Assembly (NCBI GenBank): GCA_944381515.1
Contig: CALWLM010000120.1
Span: forward strand, 1-62,790
Direction of reading: 5' to 3'
DNA from: an uncultured Lachnospiraceae bacterium
GTDB lineage: Bacteria; Bacillota; Clostridia; Lachnospirales; Lachnospiraceae
DNA: 62,790 bases
A program made the translations under genes and the position numbers. The notes under the pieces are model-generated. The model was not told the origin of the DNA. It was given only the letters and a program-made list of their open reading frames with translations, and did not search any database. Below, piece by piece: positions 36,295 through 45,476 of this stretch; within the stretch, counting starts at the first letter, position 1; every line of letters starts with the position of its first letter.

Positions 36295-37827
36295 TTATTC
36301 CTGAGGCGGGGCCGGTTCCTGCTGTTCCGGCTCCTGCTGCTCCGGTTCCTGCTCCGGCGCAGGCTCCTCTGCGGCTCCCGTCCCCACGCGGATCTTGGCC
36401 GGCGAGGCCCGGTAACGGTCCGTGTGCAGCAGCGTAGTCTCTACCACCTGTCCGTCAACCAGCACCTGCTTATACAGGGCCGCCTTGATGGCGTCGTAGG
36501 CGTCCTGGTCCGTCACCGTCGTTCCGGCGGGAAGAGAAGGGTCCTCCGTATAAATCGGATCGCCCGGACTGACGCGGCTGATAATCTCATTATAATATAC
36601 GACCTCCCGATTGTCCGGCCGGTCATCCTTCCCCCACAGAGCTGTGTGCAGCTCTCCGCCCGATGCCCAGGCCTCTATATAAACCGGATAGTCCGTGGAG
36701 TTCATAAAGCTTAAATCCTTATTGCCCTCCGACTGAGCCGAATCAAAGCCCGGCTCCGCGTAGGTGACCGTCATGGAATGAGGCGAACGGGTCAGCACCT
36801 TCAGCTCTGCCTTGAGCAGGGCATTATAGAGGGTCGTGGAAATCTGGCAGATTCCTCCGCCGATGGAGTCCACATAGCCGCCGTCCGCATAGGCAATGGC
36901 GGAACGATACCCATTCTCCTCCGTACAGGGATAGAGATAGTCATACAGGGAAAGCGTCTCCCCAGGCAGCAGAACAACTCCGTTGATAAAACCGGTTCCG
37001 TTGACCAGATTCTGGCTGCGGTCCGCGCTGTTGGCGTTATAGCTGGTAGAGTGCTCTCCCAGGCAGTCCTGAATCAGAAGAAGCTCTTCTTCCCTGTACT
37101 TGGGCTCCGTTACCGTCACCACAGCCTCCACATCCAGCTGTCCGCCCTCATATCCGGCCGCAATGGCCTCCTGCACCCTCTCCAGCGTAGCCTCCACGTC
37201 CACGGAAAGGCCCGCGGAAGAAGGAGTCACCTCAAAGCTGTCTCCGCTTCTGGTAATCTTTGCATCCACCGCAGGCGTATCTCTCTGCTGCGCCTGTCCG
37301 CTCAGATAAGACCGCAGCAGCTCTTCGTCTATGGAATATTCAAAGGGCAGGATTTCCTCCTCCCTTTCAATACGCCTCTCCTCCTTATACCGCTCCAGCA
37401 TATTGCCGGACCGGCCGCAGGCGGCGGCCTCATCGATCACCTCCGGATTGTCCCAGGAGATTCCCAGCTCCTCAAGGCTGGTCTTTGCCTCGCCTGCGTC
37501 AAAGCTTAAGCAAAACGTCCCTTCTTCATAGGCTCCAAAGTAGCTCTCCACAGCCGCTCTGGCTTCCTCTTCGGTCAGACCGCCCACATCCACTTCGCCT
37601 ATCTTTACGCCGCGAACAATCGTATCCGCAGAACTTTTTGTCTCATCGCCGCCAGTACCGGCCGTCTCGCCGGCCCCCGCGCTCTCCTGCGCGGCGCTCC
37701 CGCCGGACTCAGCCTGGCTTTCGCCTGTCCAGGCAGCATTCTGCTGTCTTCCAAACCGAGAGAAACCCATGAGGCACAGCGCAGCGAAAATAGTCAAAAT
37801 GAAACCGCATTTTCTCCATTTCATCAT
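36295..37827 (-). CDS. VanW-family secreted protein (paralogue 1)
   Basis: A 510-aa surface protein. Signal/anchor helix at residues 8-25, Ser/Ala/Gly-rich linker, two peptidoglycan-binding-4-like segments (GVKIGEVDVGGLTEEEARAAV and its partner GLSVDVEATLERVQEAI), then the VanW domain with DRSQNLVNGTGFINGVVLLPGETLS, GGYVDSIGGGICQISTTLYNALL and RSPHSMTVTYAEPG (about 270-390). A G5-like strand region (YKQVLVDGQVVETTLL...) and a Glu/Gln/Pro-rich tail follow. The VanW domain's role is unknown; in some operons it accompanies vancomycin-resistance genes. Last of three tandem paralogues, which probably arose by duplication. Confidence 0.9.
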   Translation of the reverse strand: MMKWRKCGFILTIFAALCLMGFSRFGRQQNAAWTGESQAESGGSAAQESAGAGETAGTGGDETKSSADTIVRGVKIGEVDVGGLTEEEARAAVESYFGAYEEGTFCLSFDAGEAKTSLEELGISWDNPEVIDEAAACGRSGNMLERYKEERRIEREEEILPFEYSIDEELLRSYLSGQAQQRDTPAVDAKITRSGDSFEVTPSSAGLSVDVEATLERVQEAIAAGYEGGQLDVEAVVTVTEPKYREEELLLIQDCLGEHSTSYNANSADRSQNLVNGTGFINGVVLLPGETLSLYDYLYPCTEENGYRSAIAYADGGYVDSIGGGICQISTTLYNALLKAELKVLTRSPHSMTVTYAEPGFDSAQSEGNKDLSFMNSTDYPVYIEAWASGGELHTALWGKDDRPDNREVVYYNEIISRVSPGDPIYTEDPSLPAGTTVTDQDAYDAIKAALYKQVLVDGQVVETTLLHTDRYRASPAKIRVGTGAAEEPAPEQEPEQQEPEQQEPAPPQE

Positions 37828-37917
37828 ATCGACTCCTATGCTTTTTCATTAAATATTATCTATTCTCGATTATTTTATCCTGCGTCTGCTTCCTGTCTGT
37901 TTCTCTTAAGTTTCATA

Positions 37918-39390
37918 TCAGCCCTGAGGCTGCGTCTCCTGGGCGGCTCCTCCCTGCAGCTGCTCCTGGGTCATTCCCTCCGGCAGCACGCCGGCCAGAT
38001 ATTCCTCTTCCGTCAGGCCGCCGGTTCCCACCGTCACATAGGCGGGGGTAGCGCGGTAAATGTCAACCTCGTCGCTTAAATACTCCTTGCTGACCAGCTC
38101 TCCGTCAATGTAAACCTCCTTATAGGCATGGCCGGTAGCTCTGGGATACTCGCCCTGGGTCTGCTCCTGATAGCCGTAGGGCAGAGAAGGGTCGTACTCG
38201 TAAACCACCTGACCGGCGTAGGGCCACTCCCTCGTCACATCGCTGCCATAACGGATTGTACGGTTGGAGGGTCTGGTCTCCTTGCCCCACAGGCCGATGT
38301 AAAGGGTTCCGCCGGAGGCATAGGCCTCCACATACACCGGGTAGTCCGTATTGTTTGCAAATTCCAGATTTTTGCCGGAGGACCAGGCCTGGCCCGAATC
38401 CAGTCCGGGCTCCACATAGGACACCGTCATACTGTGGGGAGAACGGGACACCACGTCCAGCTCCGCCAAAAGCACCGCATTATAGCAGGTGGTAGACACC
38501 TGGCACAGACCTCCGCCCAGGGAATCGATATAACGGCCTCCCTGATAGGCGACGGCTCCGCGATAGCCTCTCTCCGCCGTCACAGGGTACAGATAGTCAA
38601 AGAAGGAAAGGGACTCGCCCGGCATCAGCACCACTCCGTCGATGTAGCCGCAGGCCACAATCAGATTCTGGGAACGGTCCGTTTCCGCCGGATTGTAGGG
38701 AGTGCTGTATTCGCCCAGCACGTCCTGCACCGATTCCGCCATCTCCGTGGTAAGCTTCGGCTCCACCACCTCCACCACGGCGTCCAGCGTCACATCCTCG
38801 CCGTTCAGTCCCTGCTCCACGGCGCTCTTTACCGCCTCTATTGTAGCGTTTACGTCCACAGTCAGTCCGGTGACCGACTCGGTCACATCAAAGCCGCCCC
38901 GCACCCGGGTCAGCGTTGCTTCCACCGCTTCCGTATTTCTCTCCTGGGCCTGCTCGTTCAGATAACTGCGCAGGCTCTGCTCGTCCCAGGAATACTCCAC
39001 GGTGAGATTCACATTTTCATTCTGCACATCGCGGATCTCCTTGTAGCGCTCCAGCACATTGCCGGTGTTGCCAATAGCGGCCGCTTCCTCCACCACCTGC
39101 GGATTATCCCAGGTAAAGCCCAGCTCCGAGAATTGAATCCGGTCCTGGTCTCCGTTGAAGGACAGATTCAGCCAGGCGTTCTCCAGGCTGTCCACATAGG
39201 ACTGAACCTGGTTCTGCGCCTCCTGCACCGTCATTCCGCTCACGTCGATTCCTTCAATGCTCACGCCCTGCGTGATTACCCTTTCATCGCTTCCTTCCTG
39301 CGCCGCATATGCTTTCCCGGTGCCGAAGGAGGCAATCGCCGCTGCAAGGGCAAATCCTGCCAGCAGCTTTCCCCAATATCTACCCGACAT
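37918..39390 (-). CDS. VanW-family secreted protein (paralogue 2)
   Basis: A 490-aa paralogue with a signal peptide ending near AYA, the double PG-binding-4-like region (GVSIEGIDVSGMTVQEAQNQV), the VanW core (DRSQNLIVACGYIDGVVLMPGESLS, GGRYIDSLGGGLCQVSTTCYNAVL) and a G5-like tail (AYKEVYIDGELVSKEYL). It differs from the others in having GGGLCQVSTT and a second Cys in the core. Longer starts are open upstream, but AAAGGAG before the ATG at 39390 and the signal peptide decide it. It lies 90 nt upstream of paralogue 1. Confidence 0.9.
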   Translation of the reverse strand: MSGRYWGKLLAGFALAAAIASFGTGKAYAAQEGSDERVITQGVSIEGIDVSGMTVQEAQNQVQSYVDSLENAWLNLSFNGDQDRIQFSELGFTWDNPQVVEEAAAIGNTGNVLERYKEIRDVQNENVNLTVEYSWDEQSLRSYLNEQAQERNTEAVEATLTRVRGGFDVTESVTGLTVDVNATIEAVKSAVEQGLNGEDVTLDAVVEVVEPKLTTEMAESVQDVLGEYSTPYNPAETDRSQNLIVACGYIDGVVLMPGESLSFFDYLYPVTAERGYRGAVAYQGGRYIDSLGGGLCQVSTTCYNAVLLAELDVVSRSPHSMTVSYVEPGLDSGQAWSSGKNLEFANNTDYPVYVEAYASGGTLYIGLWGKETRPSNRTIRYGSDVTREWPYAGQVVYEYDPSLPYGYQEQTQGEYPRATGHAYKEVYIDGELVSKEYLSDEVDIYRATPAYVTVGTGGLTEEEYLAGVLPEGMTQEQLQGGAAQETQPQG

Positions 39391-39571
39391 TCGTCTTTCT
39401 CCTTTCTCTTTTGTACCTCTATTCTTTAAACATGGGTGCCGTCGCCTGCCCATTCTCCGATATGCAGCAAGGCCGCCACAATAAAAGTCCCGGCCGCAGC
39501 GCAAAACTTATTGTGACAGCCTTTTATCCTTTCGTATCTCCGCGCAGAATGCGGCGGCTGATCTTATTCTC

Positions 39572-41230
39572 TTATGCTGCGCCGTCCGCATCGCCGGCCC
39601 CGCCGTTATCAGCAGGTGGCTGCGTAGGCGCCTCCGTTGCCGGGGGCTGTGTAGGCGCTTCGGTGGGCGCCTCCGTTGAAGGAGCCGTGGTCTCAGCCGG
39701 CGTTGATTCGGCCGGCGTCGTCTCAGCCGGCGTGGTCGGCGCTTCGGTTGAAGGAGCCTGCGTTGCCGGAGGCTGCTGAGGCTGCTGCCCCTGCGTCTCC
39801 GAAGGAGTCTCCGTGGAAGGCTGTACGCCCGCCAGATATTCTTCCTCCGTCAGGCCGCCGGTACCAATGGTCTGCTTGGCAATAGATGCGCGGTATGTAT
39901 CCGTATACATGGCCTCGTCGCTGACCACCTCGCCGTCCACAATCACCCGCTTGTAAGCTGTGGCCGTCACCTTGGGATACTCGCCCTGCACACCGGTCAC
40001 GGTGCCGTAGGGGAGGTTGGGGTCATAAGTAGTCTGCACCTGGCCGCTGTAAACATAGGTCTCCGTGTACTCGCTGTAATATTCTACCTCACGATTATCG
40101 GGACGGGTCTCCGTACCCCAGAAGGCTACATACAGTCTTCCGTTTCTGGCCCAGGCCTCCACATAGACCGGATACTCGGTATTGTTGGTAAAGCAAAGAT
40201 CCTTGCCGGAGGACTCCGCCTGCGCAGAATCCAGACCCGGATCGGCATAGCTTACCGTCATGGAGTGAGGGGAACGGCTGACCACCTCAAATTCCGCCTT
40301 CAGCACGGCGTTGTACACCGTGGTGGAAATCTGACAGATACCGCCGCCGATGGAATCCACATAACCGCCGTCCGCATAGGCGATGGCGCTGCGGTATCCA
40401 TTCTCCACCGTGCAGGGGTAGAGATAATCATGCAGGGACATGCTCTCCCCCGGCAGCATCACCACTCCGTTGATAAAGCCGGTGCCATTGATCAGATTCT
40501 GGGAACGGTCCGTCTCCGCCGGGTTGTAATTGGTGTAGTGCTCTCCCAGCAGATCCTGGATGCTCTCCACAATCTCGGTGGTGAGCCTGGGCTCCACCAC
40601 TTCCACCACAGCGTCGACCTCCAGGTCTCCGCCATTCCAGTCTCCGGCTACGGCTTCCTTGATCGCCTTGACCGTAGAAGCAATGTCTACGGTAAGTCCC
40701 TCCTGAGACTCCGTGGTCTCAAAGGGATTGGAGTTGGAGCTGGTGCGGGTAATCGTTGCCTCCACAGCCTCGGTCTCCATCTCATCAGCCTGCTCCTGCA
40801 GATAGGACTCCAGGGCGCTGTCGTCCCAGGAATACGCAAGCTCCAATATCACGTTTTCATTTTGCAGATTGCTGATGGCCTTATAGCGCTCCAGCAGATT
40901 GCCGCTGTTGCCCAGAGCCGCCGCCTCGCTCACCACATCGGGATTATCCCAGGTAAAGCCCAGCTCCGAAAAGCTGATCCGGCTCTTTTGTCCGTTGAAG
41001 GAGAGCACCAGCTCGCTGTCCTTTAAGGAGTCCACATAGGTCTCCACCGCAGTCTCAGCCTCCTGCTGCGTCATTCCGCTTACGTCCACCTGGCCAATAA
41101 ATACGCCATTGGCAATCACCTTCTCCGTCTGTCCGGACGTTCCCGAAGCCGCGTAGGCCCTTCCGGCAATCACCAAAACGGCGCAGGCCAGACACGCGGT
41201 CAAAAGCTTTACGCCTCTACGAATTTTCAT
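39572..41230 (-). CDS. VanW-family secreted protein (paralogue 3, TEAP-rich tail)
   Basis: A 552-aa first paralogue of the set. Signal peptide with AYA cleavage site; PG-binding-4-like region (GVFIGQVDVSGMTQQEAETAV); VanW core (NLINGTGFINGVVMLPGESMS, GGYVDSIGGGICQISTTVYNAVL); G5-like segment (YKRVIVDGEVVSDEAMYTDT). The last 90 residues are low-complexity Thr/Glu/Ala/Pro (repeats of TEAPT and PAETT), a wall-spanning or glycosylatable stalk absent from the other two. AGAGGAG precedes the ATG. Confidence 0.9.
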   Translation of the reverse strand: MKIRRGVKLLTACLACAVLVIAGRAYAASGTSGQTEKVIANGVFIGQVDVSGMTQQEAETAVETYVDSLKDSELVLSFNGQKSRISFSELGFTWDNPDVVSEAAALGNSGNLLERYKAISNLQNENVILELAYSWDDSALESYLQEQADEMETEAVEATITRTSSNSNPFETTESQEGLTVDIASTVKAIKEAVAGDWNGGDLEVDAVVEVVEPRLTTEIVESIQDLLGEHYTNYNPAETDRSQNLINGTGFINGVVMLPGESMSLHDYLYPCTVENGYRSAIAYADGGYVDSIGGGICQISTTVYNAVLKAEFEVVSRSPHSMTVSYADPGLDSAQAESSGKDLCFTNNTEYPVYVEAWARNGRLYVAFWGTETRPDNREVEYYSEYTETYVYSGQVQTTYDPNLPYGTVTGVQGEYPKVTATAYKRVIVDGEVVSDEAMYTDTYRASIAKQTIGTGGLTEEEYLAGVQPSTETPSETQGQQPQQPPATQAPSTEAPTTPAETTPAESTPAETTAPSTEAPTEAPTQPPATEAPTQPPADNGGAGDADGAA

Positions 41231-41422
41231 AAGTAAAAAACTCCTCTTTTAAAAGCATGCACAGTTACACAGTATCATTTTACCTGAAATCTTTGATTTT
41301 TCAAGCGTCTGCAAAAAATGTAATACTCTTGTCATAAAATCGTATAGAATTGGTCACATATAACTGTCCAGATATATAACTGCCCGCATATTACGATATA
41401 ACGATGCAAATGTCCGCCCCCG

Positions 41423-41530
41423 CTACATCAGATAGCTGAGAATCATCGGAAGCACCATGGAAACCACCAGCACCGCGATAATAACGCCGGTGACGATCTT
41501 TCTGGTCTTCTTATTCTGCATATTCATCAT
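41423..41530 (-). CDS. 35-residue membrane peptide coupled to the radical SAM gene
   Basis: The short frame starts MMNMQNKKTRKIV and continues as one hydrophobic helix (VTGVIIAVLVVSMVLPMI) with a basic start, so a single-pass membrane peptide with the N-terminus inside. AAAGGAG lies 10 nt before the ATG, and that ATG overlaps the stop of the radical SAM gene (ATGA), so reinitiation is likely. The good ribosome binding site and codon pattern make a real gene probable. The function is unknown. Confidence 0.7.
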   Translation of the reverse strand: MMNMQNKKTRKIVTGVIIAVLVVSMVLPMILSYLM

Positions 41531-43371
41531 GATGATCTTTCTCCTTTCTGCCTGGAAGACTCCTTCCTGTCATCCGGCAAGACAAAGCCCTCCGCCTCGC
41601 GTACCAGGGCGTTGCCGGTGAGCAGACTCCGCTTATTGTAGTCAAATAGTATCAGCTTTTTTTGTCCATTCTGTGAAAATCCCTCAGAAATAACCTCCGC
41701 ATGGGTCATATGAAGAATCTGCCGGTATCCAAGGCCCTGGTAATCGGCAAATTCCTTCCCCTCCGCCACAGAAGCGGCGTACCAGTCCGTCACCGCCTGG
41801 CGATACCGGTCTGCATCCGGCGCAAAATCCGGCCTTACCTTGGCGTTTTCCCGCAGGTAATAATCATATACCAAAAGCTCCCGCCACGCAACCTCCGATT
41901 GCTGGAATTTTCCCGGAGACCGCTCTATAAATTCCCAAAGTACCTCAAACCGTTCTCTCCTGCCCAGCTGCCGGTCAAACAGCCTCCTCTCCTCATAGTA
42001 AGACGCCAAAGACTCATAGAGGGCAAAGGGCGAGGAGAAATATCCCGCCAGTCTCTCGATCGTCGTCGGGAACTGTCCGCTGTTATAGTAGATGTCAAAC
42101 ACCTTCTCAATCTGCTTCAACCGGCAGATATCCTCATAGGACAGCCAGGCCGTGCCAAGGACCTCATAGGGCGGCTCGCTGCCCCAGATAAGACTATACT
42201 CCTGCGCCTGCTCATGGATGGCCGACCCTGCCAGCACCTTCAAAAAGCCCAACTGCAGCTGATGGGGCCGCAGGGCATACACCCAGTCAAAGGAACGGCC
42301 AAAGCTTTCGTAGTCCTCCCAGGGAAGACCTGCGATCAGATCCAGATGCACATGAACATTCTCTCCGGCTACAATCCGGCGCACATTTTCCGCCAGTCTC
42401 TCCAGGTTGGTATTTCTGCGGATGGCCCGCAGCGTATCCGGATTGGTGGACTGAACGCCGATTTCCAGCTGCACCAGCCCCGGCCGCATCCCGGCCAGAA
42501 TGGAGAGTTCCTCCTCATCCAGCAGGTCGGCGGATATTTCAAAATGGAAATTGGTGACGCCGTTGTCATGCCCGGCCAGATAGCTCCAGATCCGTTTGGT
42601 ATGAGCGCGGTCCACATTGAAGGTGCGGTCCACAAATTTCACCTGAGGGACCCGCCGCGCCAGAAAAATATCCAGCTCGCGCTGCACCAGCCTCCAGTCC
42701 CGGAAGCGGAGTTTCTTTTCCAGAGAGGACAGACAGTAACTGCATGAAAAGGGACATCCTCTGCTGCTCTCATAATACAATATCTTATGCTCCTCCCCCT
42801 CCTCCCTATGCTCGTACACAAAAGGAAGAGCGGAAAGGTCGAGGCAGGGCTGCTCCTTCGTCCGCCGAAAGCCGCCGCTTCCGCCTTCTTTTTCGTCTTC
42901 GGCCCGGCCGCTTCGATAGAGAAGGCCGGGAATCTGCGCCAGTCCCGCTTCCGTCTCCTCTTCCCCGGAATTTTCTCTCCGCCCATAAAAACGAAGCAGA
43001 CGGAGAAAGGTTTCCTCCCCTTCCCCCATCATAACGCCCCGCACAAAGGGAAGGGCCCTCAAAAGCCCTTCCCCGTCATAGGAGGCCTCCGGCCCGCCCA
43101 GCCACAGCTCTGCCTCCGGCAGCAGCCGGTGAAGATCCGCCGCCAGCTGCCGCACCGTACGAATATTCCAGATATAGCAGGAAAACCCCACTGCGTCCGG
43201 ACGACGTCTGTAGATATCCGCCAGAATGTCTCCCGTGTTTTGATTGATCGTATATTCCACTGTCTCCACCATAGAGCCCAGGCCGTTTTCTGCGGCATAG
43301 GCTCCAAGGCTTCGGACAGCCAGATTGCTGTGAATATATTTGCTTCCCACAGCTGCCAGCAAAAATTTCAT
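41527..43371 (-). CDS. B12-binding radical SAM protein
   Basis: A 614-aa protein of the cobalamin-dependent radical SAM group with the usual order. A Rossmann B12 domain comes first (residues 1-150: FLLAAVGSKYIHSNLAVRSL, GFSCYIWNI, LWLGGPEASY, GVMMGEGEETF), then a radical SAM barrel with the cluster motif CPFSCSYC and RVPQVKFVDRTFNVD, FHFEISADLLDEEELSIL, LEIGVQSTNPDTLRAI, VHLDLIAGLPWED. A 250-residue C-terminal domain follows (the DUF4080 region as I remember it). The B12 domain lacks the DxHxxG motif, so cobalamin may bind base-off without it. Function unknown; possibly modification of tRNA or a peptide. It is preceded by a PatB gene after 42 nt and coupled to the small peptide. Confidence 0.88.
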   Translation of the reverse strand: MKFLLAAVGSKYIHSNLAVRSLGAYAAENGLGSMVETVEYTINQNTGDILADIYRRRPDAVGFSCYIWNIRTVRQLAADLHRLLPEAELWLGGPEASYDGEGLLRALPFVRGVMMGEGEETFLRLLRFYGRRENSGEEETEAGLAQIPGLLYRSGRAEDEKEGGSGGFRRTKEQPCLDLSALPFVYEHREEGEEHKILYYESSRGCPFSCSYCLSSLEKKLRFRDWRLVQRELDIFLARRVPQVKFVDRTFNVDRAHTKRIWSYLAGHDNGVTNFHFEISADLLDEEELSILAGMRPGLVQLEIGVQSTNPDTLRAIRRNTNLERLAENVRRIVAGENVHVHLDLIAGLPWEDYESFGRSFDWVYALRPHQLQLGFLKVLAGSAIHEQAQEYSLIWGSEPPYEVLGTAWLSYEDICRLKQIEKVFDIYYNSGQFPTTIERLAGYFSSPFALYESLASYYEERRLFDRQLGRRERFEVLWEFIERSPGKFQQSEVAWRELLVYDYYLRENAKVRPDFAPDADRYRQAVTDWYAASVAEGKEFADYQGLGYRQILHMTHAEVISEGFSQNGQKKLILFDYNKRSLLTGNALVREAEGFVLPDDRKESSRQKGERSS

Positions 43372-43413
43372 CGATTCCGCTCCTGCTCCTTTATCCTGGA
43401 AAAAAACCTCTTC

Positions 43414-44592
43414 TCAGCGTCCGCCATAGCTTTTTACGGCAGCGCACAGCCGCTCTGCGGCCAGCTTTACATTCTCTGTGCTGGTAGCCAGATTGACGCG
43501 GATAAACGGAGCGTAAGCGCTGCCGCCGAACCACTCGCCGAAGTCCACCGCCAGTCCGGCCATATCCTGCACCACCAGCTTCATGTCTTCCGGCTTTACA
43601 TAGGCAGCCAGATTCACCCAGGCCAGATAGGTCCCCTCAAGGGGAGACATCACCGCTTCGGGAAGCTCTGCCGCCAGCGCCTCCCGCAGGCAGGATGCGT
43701 TGTCTTTTATTATAGAAAGAACGCCGTCCAGCCATTCCCGGCCGCCCTCATAGGCCGCCCGCACCGCCACATAACCCATCATTCCGCCGTCTCCCACGTG
43801 AAGCCGCCCGGTAAAGGCGTCCCATTTTTCCCGTACCGTCTCGTCAGGAATAATTACCGTGGAATTTTTCATTGCAGCCAGATTAAAGGTCTTGCTGGCC
43901 GCGGTCATGGTCACCAGCATATGGCTGTAATCGCCCACAGTGGCCGCCGCCACATGCTCCTTATCGCCGGCAATCAAATCGTGATGAATCTCATCGGCCA
44001 GCACAAAAATCCCATTTTCTTTGCAGCAGTCCAGCAGTTCCTTTAATTCCTCATAGCTCCAGACCCGTCCCACCGGGTTGTGGGGAGAGCACAGGATAAA
44101 GAGCTTCATCTGTCCGGCTAACTCCCGGAAGCGCTCCAAGTCCATGGTGTAGCGGCCGTTGTCCTCCTTAAGAGGGCAGTCCACCAGGGTCCGTCCATTG
44201 TCCTTGACCGCATTCATAAAGGGATAATATACCGGCGTCATCACTCCGATTCCATCGCCCGGCTCCGTCAGAATCTGCACCAGCCAGTTGATGGCCGGAA
44301 CCACGCCGGGAGAATAACGCAGCCACTGCCGCTGCGTCTCATAGCCATGGTATTTCTTCTCCCAGCTCATAAACGCCTCATAATAGCTCTCCGGTACCTT
44401 ATAATATCCATACAGTCCATCTGCTGCGCAGGCGGCAAGAGCCTCCCGCACACAGGCCGGCGCTTCAAAATCCATATCCGCCACCCACAAAGGCATTAAG
44501 TCCTCCGCGCCAAAACGCTCCTTCAGAGCATCCCATTTATTGCAGTCGGTACCTTTTCTGTTGCGATAAATGATTTCTTCTGTTTTTTTCAT
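43414..44592 (-). CDS. patB: MalY/PatB-type cystathionine beta-lyase/aminotransferase
   Basis: A 392-aa PLP enzyme that cleaves C-S beta bonds (cystathionine, cysteine), with homology to MalY. It shows LMPLWVADMDFEAPACVREAL, GLYGYYKVPESYYEAF, YSPGVVPAINWLVQ, VYYPFMNAVKDNGR, CSPHNPVGRVWSYEEL, FVLADEIHHDLI, and the PLP lysine in TAASKTFNLAAMKNSTV. The open frame continues 102 nt upstream, but a GAGGAGG site before the ATG at 44592 decides it. The promoter at 44724-44753 is nearly consensus. It may form an operon with the B12 radical SAM gene. Confidence 0.93.
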   Translation of the reverse strand: MKKTEEIIYRNRKGTDCNKWDALKERFGAEDLMPLWVADMDFEAPACVREALAACAADGLYGYYKVPESYYEAFMSWEKKYHGYETQRQWLRYSPGVVPAINWLVQILTEPGDGIGVMTPVYYPFMNAVKDNGRTLVDCPLKEDNGRYTMDLERFRELAGQMKLFILCSPHNPVGRVWSYEELKELLDCCKENGIFVLADEIHHDLIAGDKEHVAAATVGDYSHMLVTMTAASKTFNLAAMKNSTVIIPDETVREKWDAFTGRLHVGDGGMMGYVAVRAAYEGGREWLDGVLSIIKDNASCLREALAAELPEAVMSPLEGTYLAWVNLAAYVKPEDMKLVVQDMAGLAVDFGEWFGGSAYAPFIRVNLATSTENVKLAAERLCAAVKSYGGR

Positions 44593-44954
44593 GATATTCC
44601 TCCTCGTGTTCTTTCGGACCCGTCCAATCTTCCGTTGTCTGATTTTCCGCCGCCCGATTTTGTCGTCTGCTCTTTCAGCCATCCGGCCTTTCATCCGTCT
44701 GCAAAAATTCTGCCGTTATCTTGATTATATGTCAGATAAAGCCTGCAAGTCAATGACCTTGCTTAGTCCGTGCGGCCCAAAAAGAGAGCCCGCTGCGTTT
44801 GTTATCCCCTCCGCAGCGGGCTTGTCCCCGAATATTTCTGTGCAATTATTCTTCTTGATTATTCTTCTATATTATTCTCTATTATTTACATAGTTACTCT
44901 TCTTGTTTATGCGGCAGCTGTCTTCTTATCTCCCGTGCAGCTGCCTTCCGACGC
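44593..44954 (-). promoter_or_regulatory. Intergenic region: patB promoter and upstream terminator
   Basis: The patB promoter has -35 TTGACT (44753-44748), an 18-nt spacer and -10 TATAAT (44729-44724). Upstream at 44787-44822 stands a hairpin AGCCCGCTGCG / CGCAGCGGGCT followed on the minus strand by CTCTTTTT, an intrinsic terminator for the HPr-like gene. The remaining 130 bases show nothing recognised. Confidence 0.75.
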
Positions 44955-45212
44955 TCAGCCGATCTGCTGCAGCACTGGCGTCTTTACCGCAAACTTGGAG
45001 AGCTTATCCATTACCCACGGATACTCCTCGTCTGCGTATACGATCAGTGTCAGTACTTTGGAAAAATCCAGAGACAGAACGCCTAGCATCGACTTGGCGT
45101 CGATATCATTCTGCCCCTCCACCAGATCGTACTCTCCCGGCAGGTCCTGAACACAATCGATAAAGCTCAGCACCTGTTCGCTGGACGTAAATTTGATATG
45201 CATTTTTTTCAT
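44955..45212 (-). CDS. HPr-like protein lacking the phosphorylatable histidine
   Basis: An 85-aa HPr fold. The block DIDAKSMLGVLSLDFSKVLTLIVYADEE fits HPr (KSIMGVMSLGI, including the regulatory Ser region), but the N-terminal GIHARPA loop with the phosphorylation-site His is replaced by TSSEQVLSFI. The only His (residue 5) is in strand 1. It therefore cannot act as a normal phosphocarrier; a regulatory or Crh-like role is conceivable. Crh also lacks His15, but it keeps Ser46; here the equivalent Ser in KSM is kept. It has its own promoter and a leader hairpin. ATG with AAGGGGG upstream. Confidence 0.8.
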   Translation of the reverse strand: MKKMHIKFTSSEQVLSFIDCVQDLPGEYDLVEGQNDIDAKSMLGVLSLDFSKVLTLIVYADEEYPWVMDKLSKFAVKTPVLQQIG

Positions 45213-45305
45213 AATTTTTCCCCCTTATCCTGGGTGGAGAATGCCCGCCGTATACTCTGCCGCGGGTATTAGATTAACAGGTTTTGTGACATCCCTGTGG
45301 TGCAA

Positions 45306-45370
45306 AAGAGGCAAGGAGAACCATCCTTGCCTCTTGTTTACATTCTAACAGTCTAAGAAAAAAATGTCAA
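45306..45370 (-). promoter_or_regulatory. Promoter and 5'-end hairpin of the HPr-like gene
   Basis: -35 TTGACA (45370-45365), 17-nt spacer, -10 TAGAAT (45347-45342) on the minus strand. The predicted start point near 45335 is the first base of a 12-bp stem (AAGAGGCAAGGA / TCCTTGCCTCTT, 6-nt loop) followed by TTTTG. The hairpin thus looks like an attenuator or transcript-stabilising structure, and could also end the prolyl oligopeptidase transcript. Confidence 0.75.
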
Positions 45371-45476
45371 CAATTTTTCCGCGATTTTCCTCTTTTTTTA
45401 CGACTTTTTAATGCAAACGCTCTTTTTTTATATTCGTTTATGCCCTATCCCCCGAAAAAAGTGAGGTTCAGCCGGC

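Noticed and set aside
45306-45335. T-box or other riboswitch upstream of the HPr-like gene
   Set aside because: Only a simple hairpin is seen; no T-box sequence, specifier stem or known aptamer motif was recognised.
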